Shown: positions 47,926 through 59,500 of the stretch, piece after piece
Position numbering within the stretch: position 1 is the first letter of the stretch
Layout: each line of letters opens with the position of its first letter
Assembly: GCF_029784155.1 (NCBI RefSeq)
Contig: NC_073693.1
Span: 183,541,802 to 183,605,801 of the forward strand
Direction of reading: 5' to 3'
From: Uranotaenia lowii
Lineage: Eukaryota; Arthropoda; Insecta; Diptera; Culicidae
Length of the DNA: 64,000 nucleotides
Made by a program: the position numbers and the translations under genes
The notes under the pieces: model-generated
What the model was told of the DNA's origin: nothing
The model's database searches: none
The model's input: only the letters and a program-made list of their open reading frames with translations

Positions 47926-50900
47926 ATGCGGCTCCCGCCAGCTAAGTCCAAGATGGCAGCCCCATCGCGGGATAGGGACTTTAGGCTAACAATCTACTGT
48001 TCCCGATTTGAAATTGTTACGGAATCCGAAAGAAATGACCGACCTGGAACTTTGGCGACGACTTTTAGCATGAAAACACGGACACGAATTGGAACTTGGA
48101 ATGTTTTAACCCTTGCCCAACAAGGCAAACTGGAACAACTTGCTAGAGAGGCTAGCCGCCTCAAGCTTGAAATTCTGGGACTGAGCGAAGTCCGTTGGCC
48201 TAATACTGGAGAACACAAGACACAATCCGGGCAAGTCCTGCTTTACTCTGGCATACGAGGAGAACATGCTACTCGGGAACGAGGAGTTGGTTTCCTGTTA
48301 AGCCCGCAGGCCTACGCGGCCCTCATTAGATGGGAACCGATAAACGAAAGAATAATCGTAGCCAGATTCAGAACACGGGTTAGAAACCTTACAATGGTCC
48401 AGTGTTATGCGCCAACTGACGTTGCCGACTTGCAGGAGAAAGAGCAGTTTTACAGTCAACTGAACAGCGTGGTTGAGAGAATTCCGAAGGGTGACATTCA
48501 AATCCATTTGGGCGACTTCAACGCAAATATTGGCTCCGACAATCAGGACCTTGAGCGCATCATGGGGCGCCATGGCCTAGGACAGATGAGCGAAAACGGA
48601 GAGCTGTTTGTAGAATTTTGTGGCAACAACAACATGGTGATCGGCGGATCGCTCTTCCCCCATCGACCAGCACATAAGGTCACTTGGGTATCCCGAGATG
48701 GCCGAACAGAAAATCAAATTGACCACATCTGCATCAGCCGAAAATGGAGAAGGAGCCTTCTTGATGTCCGCAACAAACGAAGCGCAGACATTGCATCTGA
48801 CCATCACCTCGTCCTTGGCGAGATACGACTGAGAGTTGCGCGTGTCCAACGGCGCGAGGAGAAAGTCGGGTGTCGATACGACGTCCGCCGGTTGGAGAAT
48901 CCAGAGGTGAAAAGGGCATACGTTGAACAGCTAGAATCCCGAGCCTCGGAGCTGCCGACAGACGGAACAGTCGAAGAACAGTGGTGTGGAATCAAGAATG
49001 CCTTTATCACGACGAGCCATGGTACTCTCGGTAAAGTTTGTGGAAGAAGGAGTGAATGGATGTCGGATGAAACTTGGAGGATGGTCGATGATCGGAGAAA
49101 GGCGAAAGTCGGAATTGAGCAGGCATGTACCGGGTCAGCCAAAGCAGCCGCCCGCTTACGATATGCGGAGCTGGAAAAGGCAGTTAAACGAGCTTGTAGA
49201 CGAGACAAGAGAGCCTGGACAAACTCCCTAGCCGAAGAGGGAGAAAGAGCCGCCGCCAATGGAGATATCCGATTACTTTATGACATTTCTCGCCGCCTCA
49301 GTGGTGCAAGGACTAATGCAAGAATGCCGCTGAAAGACCGAGCAGGTCAGTTATTGACCGATCGAACAGATCAGCTCAAACGATGGACTGAGCACTTCGA
49401 ACAACTCTTCCAAGTCACGAATAGCGATGGCCAACAAAACCCGCAGCTCGAAGCGCCAACAGTAAGTCGCATTAATGGCGTCAACTCGGAAGCGCCCTCG
49501 TTGGCTGAAATAGAAGCGGCAATCAAAAACATGAAATCCAACAAAGCACCTGGGATCGATTGCATCCCTGCTGAAATGCTGAAAGCCGACCCTGCCCTAT
49601 CAGCACAAATGTTGCACCGTCTTTTCGCTGACATCTGGGATACTGCAACATTCCCGGCCGACTGGATGCAGGGTATCCTTGTAAAGGTCCCGAAGAAAGG
49701 AGACCTGACAGAGTGCGGTAACTGGCGAGGCATAACGTTGATCTGTACAACCCTCAAAGTACTCTGCAAAGTGATTCTGAACAGGATCCAGGAGAAAATA
49801 GATGCTACACTCCGACGGCAACAAGCTGGATTCCGATCCGGACGATCATGTGTGGACCACATCACAACGCTACGAATCATACTGGAACAAATCAACGAAT
49901 TCCAGGACTCTCTTCTGCTGGTGTTCGTTGATTTCGAAAAAGCATTCGACCGACTTAACCATGAAAACATCTGGGCGGCTCTAAGGCGACGAGGGGTCCC
50001 AGAGAAACTAGTCCATCTCATCGAAGCACAGTATGAGGCATTTTCGTGCAAGGTCTTGCACGACGGTGTCTTGTCCGAACCAATCCCGGTAACTGCTGGA
50101 GTGAGACAAGGATGTATTCTATCACCGCTACTTTTTCTAATCGTAATGGATGAGATTCTGATTGGATCGATTGACTGTGCACCGAACCGAGGATTGCCGT
50201 GGAATCCTTCAACAATGGAGCAACTGAACGACCTTGACCTGGCTGACGATATTGTTTTGCTAGCCCAAACACAACCAGATATGCAGAGCAAACTCGACGA
50301 CCTCACCGAAAGTTCCAAGGCAGCAGGTCTCAAAGTCAATGTTGGAAAGACCAAGTCGATGGAGATCAACACAGAAAATCCCTCCAGTTTCATGGTAGCT
50401 GGGCAACAAGTTGAGAAAGTGGAGTGCTTCCAGTATCTTGGTAGCCAGATAACGCCTGATGGTGGTACCAGGAAAGACATCGAAACCCGGATCAGAAAGG
50501 CCCGATTTGCGTTTGCGAGTCTCCGAAACATCTGGCGGTCACGCCAGATCTCTCTACGAACTAAAATCCGAATCTTCAACTCAAACGTCAAATCCGTATT
50601 GCTGTACGGGTGCGAAACTTGGTGCACATATGCGGTGACGACGCGAAAACTGCAAGTATTTGTAAACCGCTGCCTGCGGAATATCATCCGCGCTTGGTGG
50701 CCTGGCAACTGGATCTCGAATGAGGAATTACATCGCCGGTGTCATCAAAGGGCGCTAGAAATCGAGATTCGGGAACGTAAGTGGAGATGGATTGGGCACA
50801 CGCTGCGAAAAGATGAAAACGAGATTTGCAGAAAGGCGCTAGATTGGAATCCAGAAGGTCATCGAAGAAGAGGCAGACCCAGAAATTCGTGGCGGCGAAG

Positions 50901-51033
50901 CCTAGCCGCTGAAATCCGAACTGTCGACGAGAATCTTGACTGGGACCAGGTGAAGACGCTGGCTCCGGATCGTCAACAGTGGAGGTCTTTTACCACGGCC
51001 CTATGCACCGGAGGATCGGCGCGGGATCATTAA
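47926..51033 (+). CDS. RTE-B polyprotein: APE endonuclease plus reverse transcriptase (1035 aa)
   Basis: ATG at 47926, TAA at 51031-51033. The endonuclease motifs are complete: GTWNVL (about residue 57), LSEVRW, LGDFNANIG, NQIDHICI and SDHHLVLGE, with the Asp-His pair intact. The reverse transcriptase follows: PKKGDLTECGNWRGITL, the VFVDFEKAFDRLN motif A, RQGCILSPLLF motif B, and LADD motif C at about 50241. The C-terminal ETWCTY and RRRGRPRNSWRR segment is typical of RTE-like elements from many invertebrates. The ATG choice is the first in frame. The first ~50 residues lack a domain, and a later Met (48070, MKTRTRIGTWNV) is an alternative start. The protein is predicted to nick the target and reverse-transcribe the element RNA. 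Confidence 0.93.
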   Translation: MRLPPAKSKMAAPSRDRDFRLTIYCSRFEIVTESERNDRPGTLATTFSMKTRTRIGTWNVLTLAQQGKLEQLAREASRLKLEILGLSEVRWPNTGEHKTQSGQVLLYSGIRGEHATRERGVGFLLSPQAYAALIRWEPINERIIVARFRTRVRNLTMVQCYAPTDVADLQEKEQFYSQLNSVVERIPKGDIQIHLGDFNANIGSDNQDLERIMGRHGLGQMSENGELFVEFCGNNNMVIGGSLFPHRPAHKVTWVSRDGRTENQIDHICISRKWRRSLLDVRNKRSADIASDHHLVLGEIRLRVARVQRREEKVGCRYDVRRLENPEVKRAYVEQLESRASELPTDGTVEEQWCGIKNAFITTSHGTLGKVCGRRSEWMSDETWRMVDDRRKAKVGIEQACTGSAKAAARLRYAELEKAVKRACRRDKRAWTNSLAEEGERAAANGDIRLLYDISRRLSGARTNARMPLKDRAGQLLTDRTDQLKRWTEHFEQLFQVTNSDGQQNPQLEAPTVSRINGVNSEAPSLAEIEAAIKNMKSNKAPGIDCIPAEMLKADPALSAQMLHRLFADIWDTATFPADWMQGILVKVPKKGDLTECGNWRGITLICTTLKVLCKVILNRIQEKIDATLRRQQAGFRSGRSCVDHITTLRIILEQINEFQDSLLLVFVDFEKAFDRLNHENIWAALRRRGVPEKLVHLIEAQYEAFSCKVLHDGVLSEPIPVTAGVRQGCILSPLLFLIVMDEILIGSIDCAPNRGLPWNPSTMEQLNDLDLADDIVLLAQTQPDMQSKLDDLTESSKAAGLKVNVGKTKSMEINTENPSSFMVAGQQVEKVECFQYLGSQITPDGGTRKDIETRIRKARFAFASLRNIWRSRQISLRTKIRIFNSNVKSVLLYGCETWCTYAVTTRKLQVFVNRCLRNIIRAWWPGNWISNEELHRRCHQRALEIEIRERKWRWIGHTLRKDENEICRKALDWNPEGHRRRGRPRNSWRRSLAAEIRTVDENLDWDQVKTLAPDRQQWRSFTTALCTGGSARDH

Positions 51034-51061
51034 GTAAGTAAGTAAGTAATACATTTAGGTG

Positions 51062-51516
51062 TAAAAAATACTACAAAAGTCCACTAGCTGAATCATGGTA
51101 AATCATGAAATTTGGATTTCAATGTGGACAAACGCTTGATGCAAAACAATCATAATTCAGTATATGAAAACGAGATTTACAAGGTGTTTCTTTGATTTGC
51201 ATTTTGTTGCATCTTACGAGACAGGTAACTGAATTAAAATAATATTAAAAAAAAAAAATCTGCCCGGAAAACATTTTTACACCTACAATTTTTGGATAGT
51301 ACATATAATAAAACCAATGTAAAGCAGTCTGCGTCGTGCTCTCGCCGCGTGCAGTTCGGTTGTGCGGTTACGGTTTCGTGAATCGGGTTGAAAAAGTAAA
51401 AATGATTTGAAAGAATGGATGTTTATTCGCATGGGGAATGAGCAGGGCATTTTAGAAAATAAAATAATGGCTGACGAATTAGCAGACGGGTGGCTTATGA
51501 AATGGGTTGCACTTTT
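51062..51516. other. Short unassigned interval
   Basis: No gene; 51325-51370 is GC-richer but has no recognised feature. Confidence 0.4.
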
Positions 51517-51644
51517 CAGGGTGGCCAGCGAGTTTCCATTTTCAAATTCCCGTTTTTTCCCGGTTTTTTGATCGAGATATTATGAGCTTCCCAGTTTTAA
51601 AATACAGAAATGCATACTTTTATCAGGATTTTTGAAATAAGGTA

Positions 51645-52520
51645 CACCGGGGCAAGTGCAAACTCGGGGCAAGTGCAAACGATCAACTTTTCTCTGTTAC
51701 AAAAAAAAATTAAAAAATATTTCTTCTTCTAGAAATTGTTGTTTAGGCCCAAACAAACAATCTGACATTGATAAACTAAACCTTATTCACTAAAAACACG
51801 GCACTGTTTGTTTACACACGAATTCAAGTACGTACTAGACATGAAAAGTGTGTTTTTGTTTTGCATATTTTGGCTACACAAAAGGGCATTCGAATCCGAT
51901 TTTTCGTTGAAAGGTGAGTGTTTGGGTTTGGAGTGTCAATACACCCTGAAAATTGTGAACAAAATATTCACTCTTGTCAACCCACACTTCGAGGCAAGTG
52001 CAAACGCACCTTGAGGCCATCAGTCATTTTAGAAAAATAAACTCCAAAATGGTTCAGCATTATATCAGAATGGTCAGAAAGGGATATTCAAAATTCCGTA
52101 ATGTCTTGGTAAATGAAGATCTTTTGCTCAAAACAACAGTCAGCAAGAATGGAGTTCCAAAAAGTAATTCATATTGCAGAAGACTGGCAAATATATCAAT
52201 AAAAGTTGATAAAACATACCGTAACATGTATTGAATCGTTTTAGGACCGATAAACTGACGCATCTGTGAATTCGTTTAGAATAAGCATTGCGTATGCACT
52301 TGCCCCCATAAACGGGGCAATTGCAAACTTAGAATTTTTTTAACAAAACTACCGTTACTTTTTACCAACATTTTTTAATTTTTCACTTTCAACGGGAATT
52401 GGTTGAGAACTATTTTAGTGATGCAACGAACGATAATTGATAATTTTTGAAGATGTAAATGTTCGTCTAGGACATGTGAAAGTTGGACTATGGTGAAAAC
52501 CATTTGCACTTTCCCCGGTG
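51645..52520. mobile_element. TA element with CACCGGGGCAAGTGCAAAC ends
   Basis: CACCGGGG starts at 51645 and CCCCGGTG ends at 52520, with TA outside both ends (51643-51644, 52521-52522). The terminal word GGGGCAAGTGCAAAC occurs twice at the left end and again at 51991 (GAGGCAAGTGCAAACGC) and, variant and reversed, near 52298-52325. No transposase; internal frames look random. Confidence 0.85.
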
Positions 52521-52645
52521 TACCTTACCTCTTATTGCTCCGCAATAAGTTAAAAAAAGCGATTCAAACTTCGTTTGTTTACTTATGAAAGAATATAAGC
52601 GTTTATGAGATAAATCTATATCGAGACTGTCAAAAACTAATCTTT

Positions 52646-52823
52646 TTTATAAAAGACATACACCGTCTTAGCCGATTTAGGCTTTACAGACTGAATTAAA
52701 TGACGTGGACAACTTAAGATTAACATTTAACACCCAGTACCGAGATAGGAATCGAACCCATGCCATCAGTGGACCAGCGATTAACATCTTACCACGCTAA
52801 CCACTCGACCACCGAGACGTACC
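52646..52823 (-). mobile_element. tRNA-derived SINE
   Basis: On the minus strand it starts near GTCTCGGTGGTCGAGTGG (A-box TGGTCGAGTGG) and has the B-box GGTTCGATTCC about 55 nt later. A body of about 100 nt follows, ending in a short T/A-rich tail (TCTTTTATAAAA). The related copy at 23174-23430 lacks exactly this stretch, which confirms it as an insertion. Confidence 0.7.
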
Positions 52824-53024
52824 TTAAATATAGAAATAATTTTAAAAATATTATTGAAATTTTGTGAAAAAATTTCAAACATGACAATATTCCCGGTGAG
52901 GTGCCGAAATTCCCGGTTTTTCCCGGTTTCCCGGTGACGCTATAAAATTCCAAAGTTTTTCCCGGTATTCCCGGTTTTCCCAGTTCGCTAGCAAACCTTC
53001 GGTTGGCAGGCCACCCTGACTTTT

Positions 53025-53978
53025 TCGAAATTTGTATTGCATTTGTTTCGCACCTGGAGTTGGGTGCTGCCACAAATGCGCAAACTTTTGCTCTCGTAGA
53101 TTTATTGAGGAATGGTTGAACTCACATGTGTTAAGTGATTAAAACACATGAATGATAAAATCAACTGAGCTGGGCTATAGGGTTTGAATAAAGTGTGCCT
53201 GTGTGGCTGGAAAATGGCTTAATTTTTGGGCTCGAAAAATCTTTTTGAATAGAGAAGAATATTGGCGCAAACGTGAATGACTCAACGACAGATGGAAATA
53301 TTATTGAGTGGGTAAAATGCTTTAAATACTAAGCCTCCTTGTAAAACGCAAATTTCAGTAATCAAAACATTCATTTTTCAACGGGATTGCGTTCTCCTAG
53401 CACTCGCCAGTCAGATTTTTTATAACGAAACCGATCCATGACATCCTTAGGTCAAAAAAGAATCTAATGTATTGGTTCAGCTAAGTACAATGTTTTGCCT
53501 TATGAAATAAAAACCATCAACAACCGTTCATCAATATCAAATGGTGGATTATAATTCAAACTTTTGAGTACTGTGATTACATGTGATCACATTATATTGA
53601 ATTAAAAATTGAATCAGTGCTGTGGTATACAAATGTTGCATCTAATTCAGCTGTTGCATAAAGCCTCGTTTGACAATATCTACTTAGTGATATTTTTTTT
53701 TAATATTTGGTAGCTGATCTATATTCTTTTTTCCCGAAAGATGTTTTCCGATTTTTTTCCATAGACCTGGAATAGTTATAAAAATTGTTGTAGCTAAATA
53801 TAGAAAAAAAAAGTTTGAAAAGTGAAGTACACGTGAAATTGTGCGTTAATCTTTTTAATAAGTTAAACAGAAAAGAGTTTAAGTGGTACTGCAAATTGTG
53901 TTGCTGTTGTAAAATATTTCACCTCAATATTATGAAAACTTATGTGCAAGTTTAAATATGAAGTTATATATTCAGGAG
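53025..53978. other. Unassigned intergenic sequence
   Basis: AT-rich; no gene or element was recognised. Confidence 0.45.
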
Positions 53979-53980
53979 TA

Positions 53981-54902
53981 CCGTAATCCGGGGTAAGATT
54001 GATCACTTTTTTCAATATTTTTCGATTATTTTTTCTGTTAAGGGGAATGTGGCATGTTTAATATTTTTAAAACCAGTACTGGGCTCCTATGAACGTAAAA
54101 CATGCTTGCAGATATTTATAAGACTTCTTTATATTTTATTTAAAAATCGATTTAGTCTCTGTTCAGAATTTGATGCTTTGGGGTGACATTGATCAGTCTC
54201 TATTTTGATGGTTTTATCGAGTTTTCTTGATCATAAAGGATACAAAACACCATCATAATAAAATTTTAAATTCTTGTTCATCAATTTTACCTAGTTTTTA
54301 ACGTTTTCTTTAAAAAAACATTTATAATCGAAAAAAGAAATGTGATGCTGCATACATTTAGGGGCAAAAGTTATAACAATTGCTAAATAGTTTTAGCTAC
54401 AAAATACAAATGAAATTTTACCTTCACACGTGCTTCTAGGCTTATTTTTTCTTCAAAGTTAACCATTTGATAGGGTTCCTATCCATTTTTACAATATGGG
54501 CTTACTTTTGGAAAACGTCCTTTTTAAATATAAAAAAAAATATCATTAAATTACTATAAAAATAGCACTTTAACTTCACAAATAAAAACAAAAAATGTTG
54601 TTCTTTCACATTCGACAACCCGTTTGCTTCTAAATGCTTTTTGGTATCATCAGGAGAGCTGTTTGTTTGCCAGCCTTGGAAAAGATAGATATTTTAAGAT
54701 TTTGAAATAACATTTTTGCTTACAGAAAACAAATTTCAAACACAAACCAAATTTTGTCTATTTGATACTCACATATTGAGCTTTCAAACGTAGAAAACAG
54801 TTTTCAAAAAATCAAACTATAGACTAAGTTATTTATGATTATTTGGCACAATTTCATGTTGATCAAACCTACCCCGGTGATCAATGTTACCCCGTTTCAC
54901 GG
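53981..54902. mobile_element. TA element with CCGTAATCCGGGGTAA ends (copy 2)
   Basis: CCGTAATCCGGGGTAAGATT starts at 53981, and GTTACCCCGTTTCACGG ends at 54902. TA flanks both ends. It is colinear with 31077-32018 over its whole length with scattered substitutions and indels. Confidence 0.85.
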
Positions 54903-54908
54903 TATTGC

Positions 54909-55190
54909 AGAAAACGACTAAATTTATGCAAATTATTGTTTCAAAAGTTGTTTTTTTTAACAGGTTTTTTTTGAATATTTTTTAAGGTGATACTTTTACG
55001 TCCATTAGTTTGAATAAGTTATGAAAATTTATTGACATACATGAGAATTTAGAAAACGACTAAATTTATGCAAATTATTGTTTTTAAAAGTTGTTTTAAA
55101 CCGGGTTTTTGAAATATTTTTTTAAGGTGATACTTTTACGTTCATTAGTTTGAGAAAGTTATGAAAATTTATTGACATACATGTACATTA
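54909..55190. repeat. Tandem duplication, period about 142 bp
   Basis: AGAAAACGACTAAATTTATG starts at 54909 and again at 55051. The two units stay aligned to TTTATTGACATACATG, with a few differences in T-run length and substitutions. Confidence 0.85.
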
Positions 55191-55366
55191 TGCAAATGTT
55201 TTAGTTATTTTTATTATAAGGAATATCTCTATTTTAAACATTTTCAGTTTCAACTGGTTCAACTCTTTCTGTATTCTAGAAACTATTTCATTCATTTTAA
55301 ATAATAATCCTCAGTTTCAATACTGGAGAATGTTCGAATGATATAATTTGACATTTTATATCAATT

Positions 55367-56597
55367 ACTAGCTGATCCCATACGAACTCCGTTTCGCTTT
55401 GAACTTGGAATATGTCATGAACAGTTCGTATGAAAGTCAATTGCCGAAAATTTCCCAGGTGCACTTCCTAATTCATTGTTAAGAAATAATTGCAAAAATA
55501 TTGGACGATTATTTTTTCTGTCGTCTGCTACTAAATTTGAAGTTAGGAAACATCTGACCGTGCCAAAAAGTTAAACCCCTTTCGGTGGCCTCTTATACAG
55601 TCTTTGATGTCTAAAATTGGTTGCCCTTCCCTCAAAACTCCCGTTTGCAAATTTACAAAGCAATCCATTGCATAATAACGTCAATATTGCCTTAAAACAG
55701 TGAAAAATTAATTTATATGGACGACCCCTTTTATCGACCCCAAGCAAAATATTTGACATCTGAAATCGATTGCCCGTCCCCGAAAACTACCGTGTGCAAA
55801 TATTCATTACAATCCGATGTCAAATAACGGCGATATTGCAAAAATATTGAAAAGTTAATATGGACGACCCCCTTTGCCGGCCCCATACACTGAATTTAAT
55901 ACCTGAAATCCATTGCTCGTCCCTCAAAACTCTCGTGTACCAATTTTCATCTAAATCCGATGTATAATAACGACAATATCGCATTAACAATGAATAGTTA
56001 ATATGGGCGACCCCCTTGGCCGACCCCTGTTTTTAATTTTGATAGGTGAAATCAATTGTTTGTCCCTAATAACTCCTATGTGCAAATTTTCAAACCATTC
56101 CGATGTATAAAAACGTCATTATCACTAAGATTTTGAAAAGTTGATTTGGACGACCCCTTTTGCCAGCCCCTTACAATGAATTTGATACCTCAAATCGATT
56201 GTACGTCATTCAAAACTATCGTGCACCAATTTTCAGCTGAATACGATGCATAATAACGTCAATATCGCAAAAACAGCGAACAGTTAATATGGACGACCCC
56301 TTTGGCTGACCCCTTACACACACCATGACACCTGAAATCAATTGCCCAACTCTCAAAACATTCATGTGCAAATTTTCATCACGATCCGACGATAAGTAAC
56401 GTCAATATCGCAAAAACAATATTTGTCTTGTATGGACGACCCCCTTCAGAAGGGGTCATCTGAAAATCTGAAAACATTTTTCATCAATCCTGGTCCTAAT
56501 GAGCATCCATGCCAAATTTGAGACCTCTAGCTCTTAAGACGGCTGAGTCTATAGAGGACAAACAAACAAACATACAGAAATTGCTTTTTATATATAT
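55367..56597. repeat. mini-me-like repeat, copy 1 of a head-to-tail pair
   Basis: It starts ACTAGCTGATCCCATACG and ends ACAAACAAACATACAGAAAT then TATATATAT. Internally a unit of about 135-140 bp repeats (key words GGACGACCCC, TGAAATCGATTGCCCGTC, GTGCAAATTTTCATC and CCGATGTATAATAACG). Short ORFs here are repeat translations. Confidence 0.7.
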
Positions 56598-59500
56598 ACT
56601 AGCTGATCCCATACGAACTCCGTTTCGCTTTCAACTTGGAATATGTCATGAACAGTTTGTATGAAAGTCAATTGCCAAGCCTTTTCCAGATTAATTGTTA
56701 AGTAATAATTGCAAAAATATTGGACAATCACTTCGTCTGTCGTCTGCTACTAAATATGAAATCAGGAATCAAAAACTTCGTGTATAAATTTCGACTAAAT
56801 AAAGCATAAATAAACGCAATTATTGCCAAAAAGCTAAACCCCTTCCTTTCGGGGGCTCTTATATAAACTTTGATATCTGAAATCGATTGCCCTTCCCTCA
56901 AAACTCCCGTGTGCAAATTTTCAAAGCAATCCATTGTATAATAACGTCAATATTGCTAAAAATAGTGAAAAATTAATTTATATGAACGACCCCTTTCGTC
57001 AACCCCTGGCAATATATTTGACATCTGAGATCGATTATCCGTCCCTGAAAACTACCGTGTGGAAATTTTCATCCCAATCCGATGTATAATAACGTCGAAA
57101 TTGCAAAAATATTGAAAGGTTTATATGGACGACCCCCTTTGCCGGCCCCTTAAACTGAATTGAATGCCTGAAATCCATTGATCATCTCTTAAAACCCTCG
57201 TGTACCAATTTTCGTCTGAATCCGATGTATAATAACGACAATATTGCTTCAACGGTGAATAGTTAACATGGACGACCCCTTTGGCCGACCTCTGATTTTA
57301 GTTTGCATAAGTGAAATCAGTTATTTGTCCCTAATAACTCCTATGTGCAAATTTTCATCCCAATCCGATGCACAATGGGGAAAAAAGTGTACAAACCGCG
57401 AAGAAATTCAATATCTTTCGTGCTACATGAACCAAATCTATGAAAATATACTTTTCTTTTGTAAAAATTTCCGGAGAATCGATTGGACATAGTTTCAAAC
57501 GCCGCACAAGCTTACGAACGGAGATATAGTGCCTTTTTAACCCCTTATTCCCCTATATTTTGTAAACATTCCGAAAAAAAAACTGATTCGAACCAGAGAA
57601 TTTTGAATGAAAACAGACCTATCGTGTGTAATTTTTTCTGAGGAATCGAATGAAGGCTGTTTTGGCCTCCGCACGCTTCAGAAAATGGAGTTATGGCTGT
57701 TTTTACCCTCAATTCCCCTATATTTTTCATTAATTTCAGAAAAAAGCTTATTCGAACTTAAAAATTTTGAACCAAATGGGTTGTATTTTGTGTGATTTTT
57801 TCCGAGAAATCGAATGAATGCTGTTTGAGCCCCCGCACGCTTTGGAAAATGGAGTTATGGCTGTTTTACCCTAAATTCCCCTCAATTTTTCAAATTGTTA
57901 AGAAAAAGCATGTTCGGACTTGAAAATTTTGAATCTTTTGGGACGTATCTTGTGTAATTTTTTCCGAGGAATCCAATAAAGGCTGTTTGAGCCACCGCAC
58001 GCTTCGGAAAATGAAGTTATGGCTGTTTTTACCCTCAATTCCCCTACATTTTTCAATGATTTAAGAAAAAAGCATGTTCGGACTTGAAAAATTTGAACCA
58101 AATGGAATGAATCCTATGTGATTTTTTCCGAGGAATCCAACGAAGCCTATTTGAGCCACCGCACGGATTAGGAACAGGAGTTATGGCTGTTTTACCCTAA
58201 ATTACCCAACATTTTTGAAATAGCTCAGAAAAAGCATGTTGAGACCAGATAATTATGAACCAAAAGTAAAGTAACTGGTGAAGTTTTTTTCGAGGAATCG
58301 AATGAAGGCTGTTTGAGCCGCCGCACGCTTCGGAAAATGAAGTTATGGCTGTTTTACCTTCAATTCCCCTACATTTTCAAATTGTTAAGAAAAAGCATGT
58401 TCGGACTTGAAAATTTTGAATCTTTTGGGACGTATCTTGTGTAATTTTTTCCGAGGAATCCAATAAAGGCTGTTTGAGCCACCGCACGCTTCGGAAAATG
58501 AAGTTATGGCTGTTTTTACCCTCAATTCCCCTACAGTTTTCAATGGTTTAAGAAAAAATCATGTTCGGACTTTAAAATTTTGAACCAAATGGGTTGTATC
58601 TTATGTAATTTTTTCCAAGGAATCCAACGAAGCCTATTTGAGCCACCGCACGGATTAGAAACAGAAGTTATGGCTGTTTTACCCTCAATTTCCCTACATT
58701 TTTCAAATAGCTCAGAAAAAGCATGTTCGGACTCGAAAATTTTGAACCAAATGGAACGTATCATGTGTGATTTTTTTCGGGGAATGCAACGAAGCCTATT
58801 TGACACACCGCACACATCGGAAACAGGAGTTATGGCTGTTTAACCCTCAATTCCCTTTCATTTTTTCAAAAAGTTCAAAAAAACCATGATCGGAATTGAA
58901 AATTTTGAGCTAAACGAGACTTATCTTATGCAATTTTTTCCGAGGAATCCAATGAAGCCTGTTTGAGCCACCGCACGCTTTGAAATAGTGAGTTATGGCT
59001 GTTTTTACCCTCGATTCCCCTACATTTTTCAATGATTTCAGAAAAATGTAGGGGATTCGAGGGTAAAAACAGCCATAACTCACTATTTCAAAGCGTGCGG
59101 TGGCTTAAACAGGCTCCATTGGATTCCTCGGAAAAAATTGCATAAGATAAGTCTCGTTTAGCTCAAAATTTTCAAGTCCGATCATGGTTTTTCTGAACTT
59201 TTTGAAAAAATGAAAGGGAATTGAGGGTAAAACAGCCATAACTCCTGTTTCCGATGTGTGCGGTGTGTCAAATAGGCTTCGTTGCATTCTCCGAAAAAAA
59301 AAATAACACATGATACGTTCCATTTGGTTCAAAATTTTCAAGTCCGAACATGATTTTTCTGAGCTATTTGAAAAAATGTAGGGAAATTGAGGGTAAAACA
59401 GCCATAACTTCTGTTTTCAATCCGTGCGGTGGCTCAAATAGGCTTCGTTGGATTCCTTGGAAAAAATTACATAAGATACAACCCATTTGGTTCAAAATTT

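Larger units (their letters stand above)
47632..51048 (+). mobile_element. RTE-B: full-length, apparently intact non-LTR retrotransposon
   Basis: A 3.42-kb insertion bounded by the 13-bp direct repeat ATACATTTAGGTG (47620-47632 and 51049-51061). The last G of the left copy may belong to the element. Contents in order: HDV-like ribozyme, leader shared with RTE-A, a 1035-codon frame without stop or frameshift, and a 3' end of (TAAG)n only. The single ORF, almost absent 3' UTR and tetranucleotide tail fit an RTE-type element, although the protein is only distantly related to RTE-A. The perfect duplication and intact frame suggest a young, possibly competent copy. Confidence 0.93.
51517..53018. 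mobile_element. CAGGGTGGCC-ended element containing a TA element and a SINE
   Basis: CAGGGTGGCC at 51517-51526 is complementary to GGCCACCCTG at 53009-53018. ACTTTT lies directly outside both ends (51511-51516, 53019-53024), another 6-bp duplication. Both subterminal regions are full of TTCCCGGTTTTT words. The right half matches the partial copy at 23174-23430 in reverse. Nested insertions are a TA element (51645-52520) and a tRNA-derived SINE (about 52646-52823). Confidence 0.75.

Noticed and set aside
49371..50708. 445-codon minus-strand frame inside RTE-B
   Set aside because: Antisense shadow of the intact reverse-transcriptase frame; its composition follows from the sense codons.
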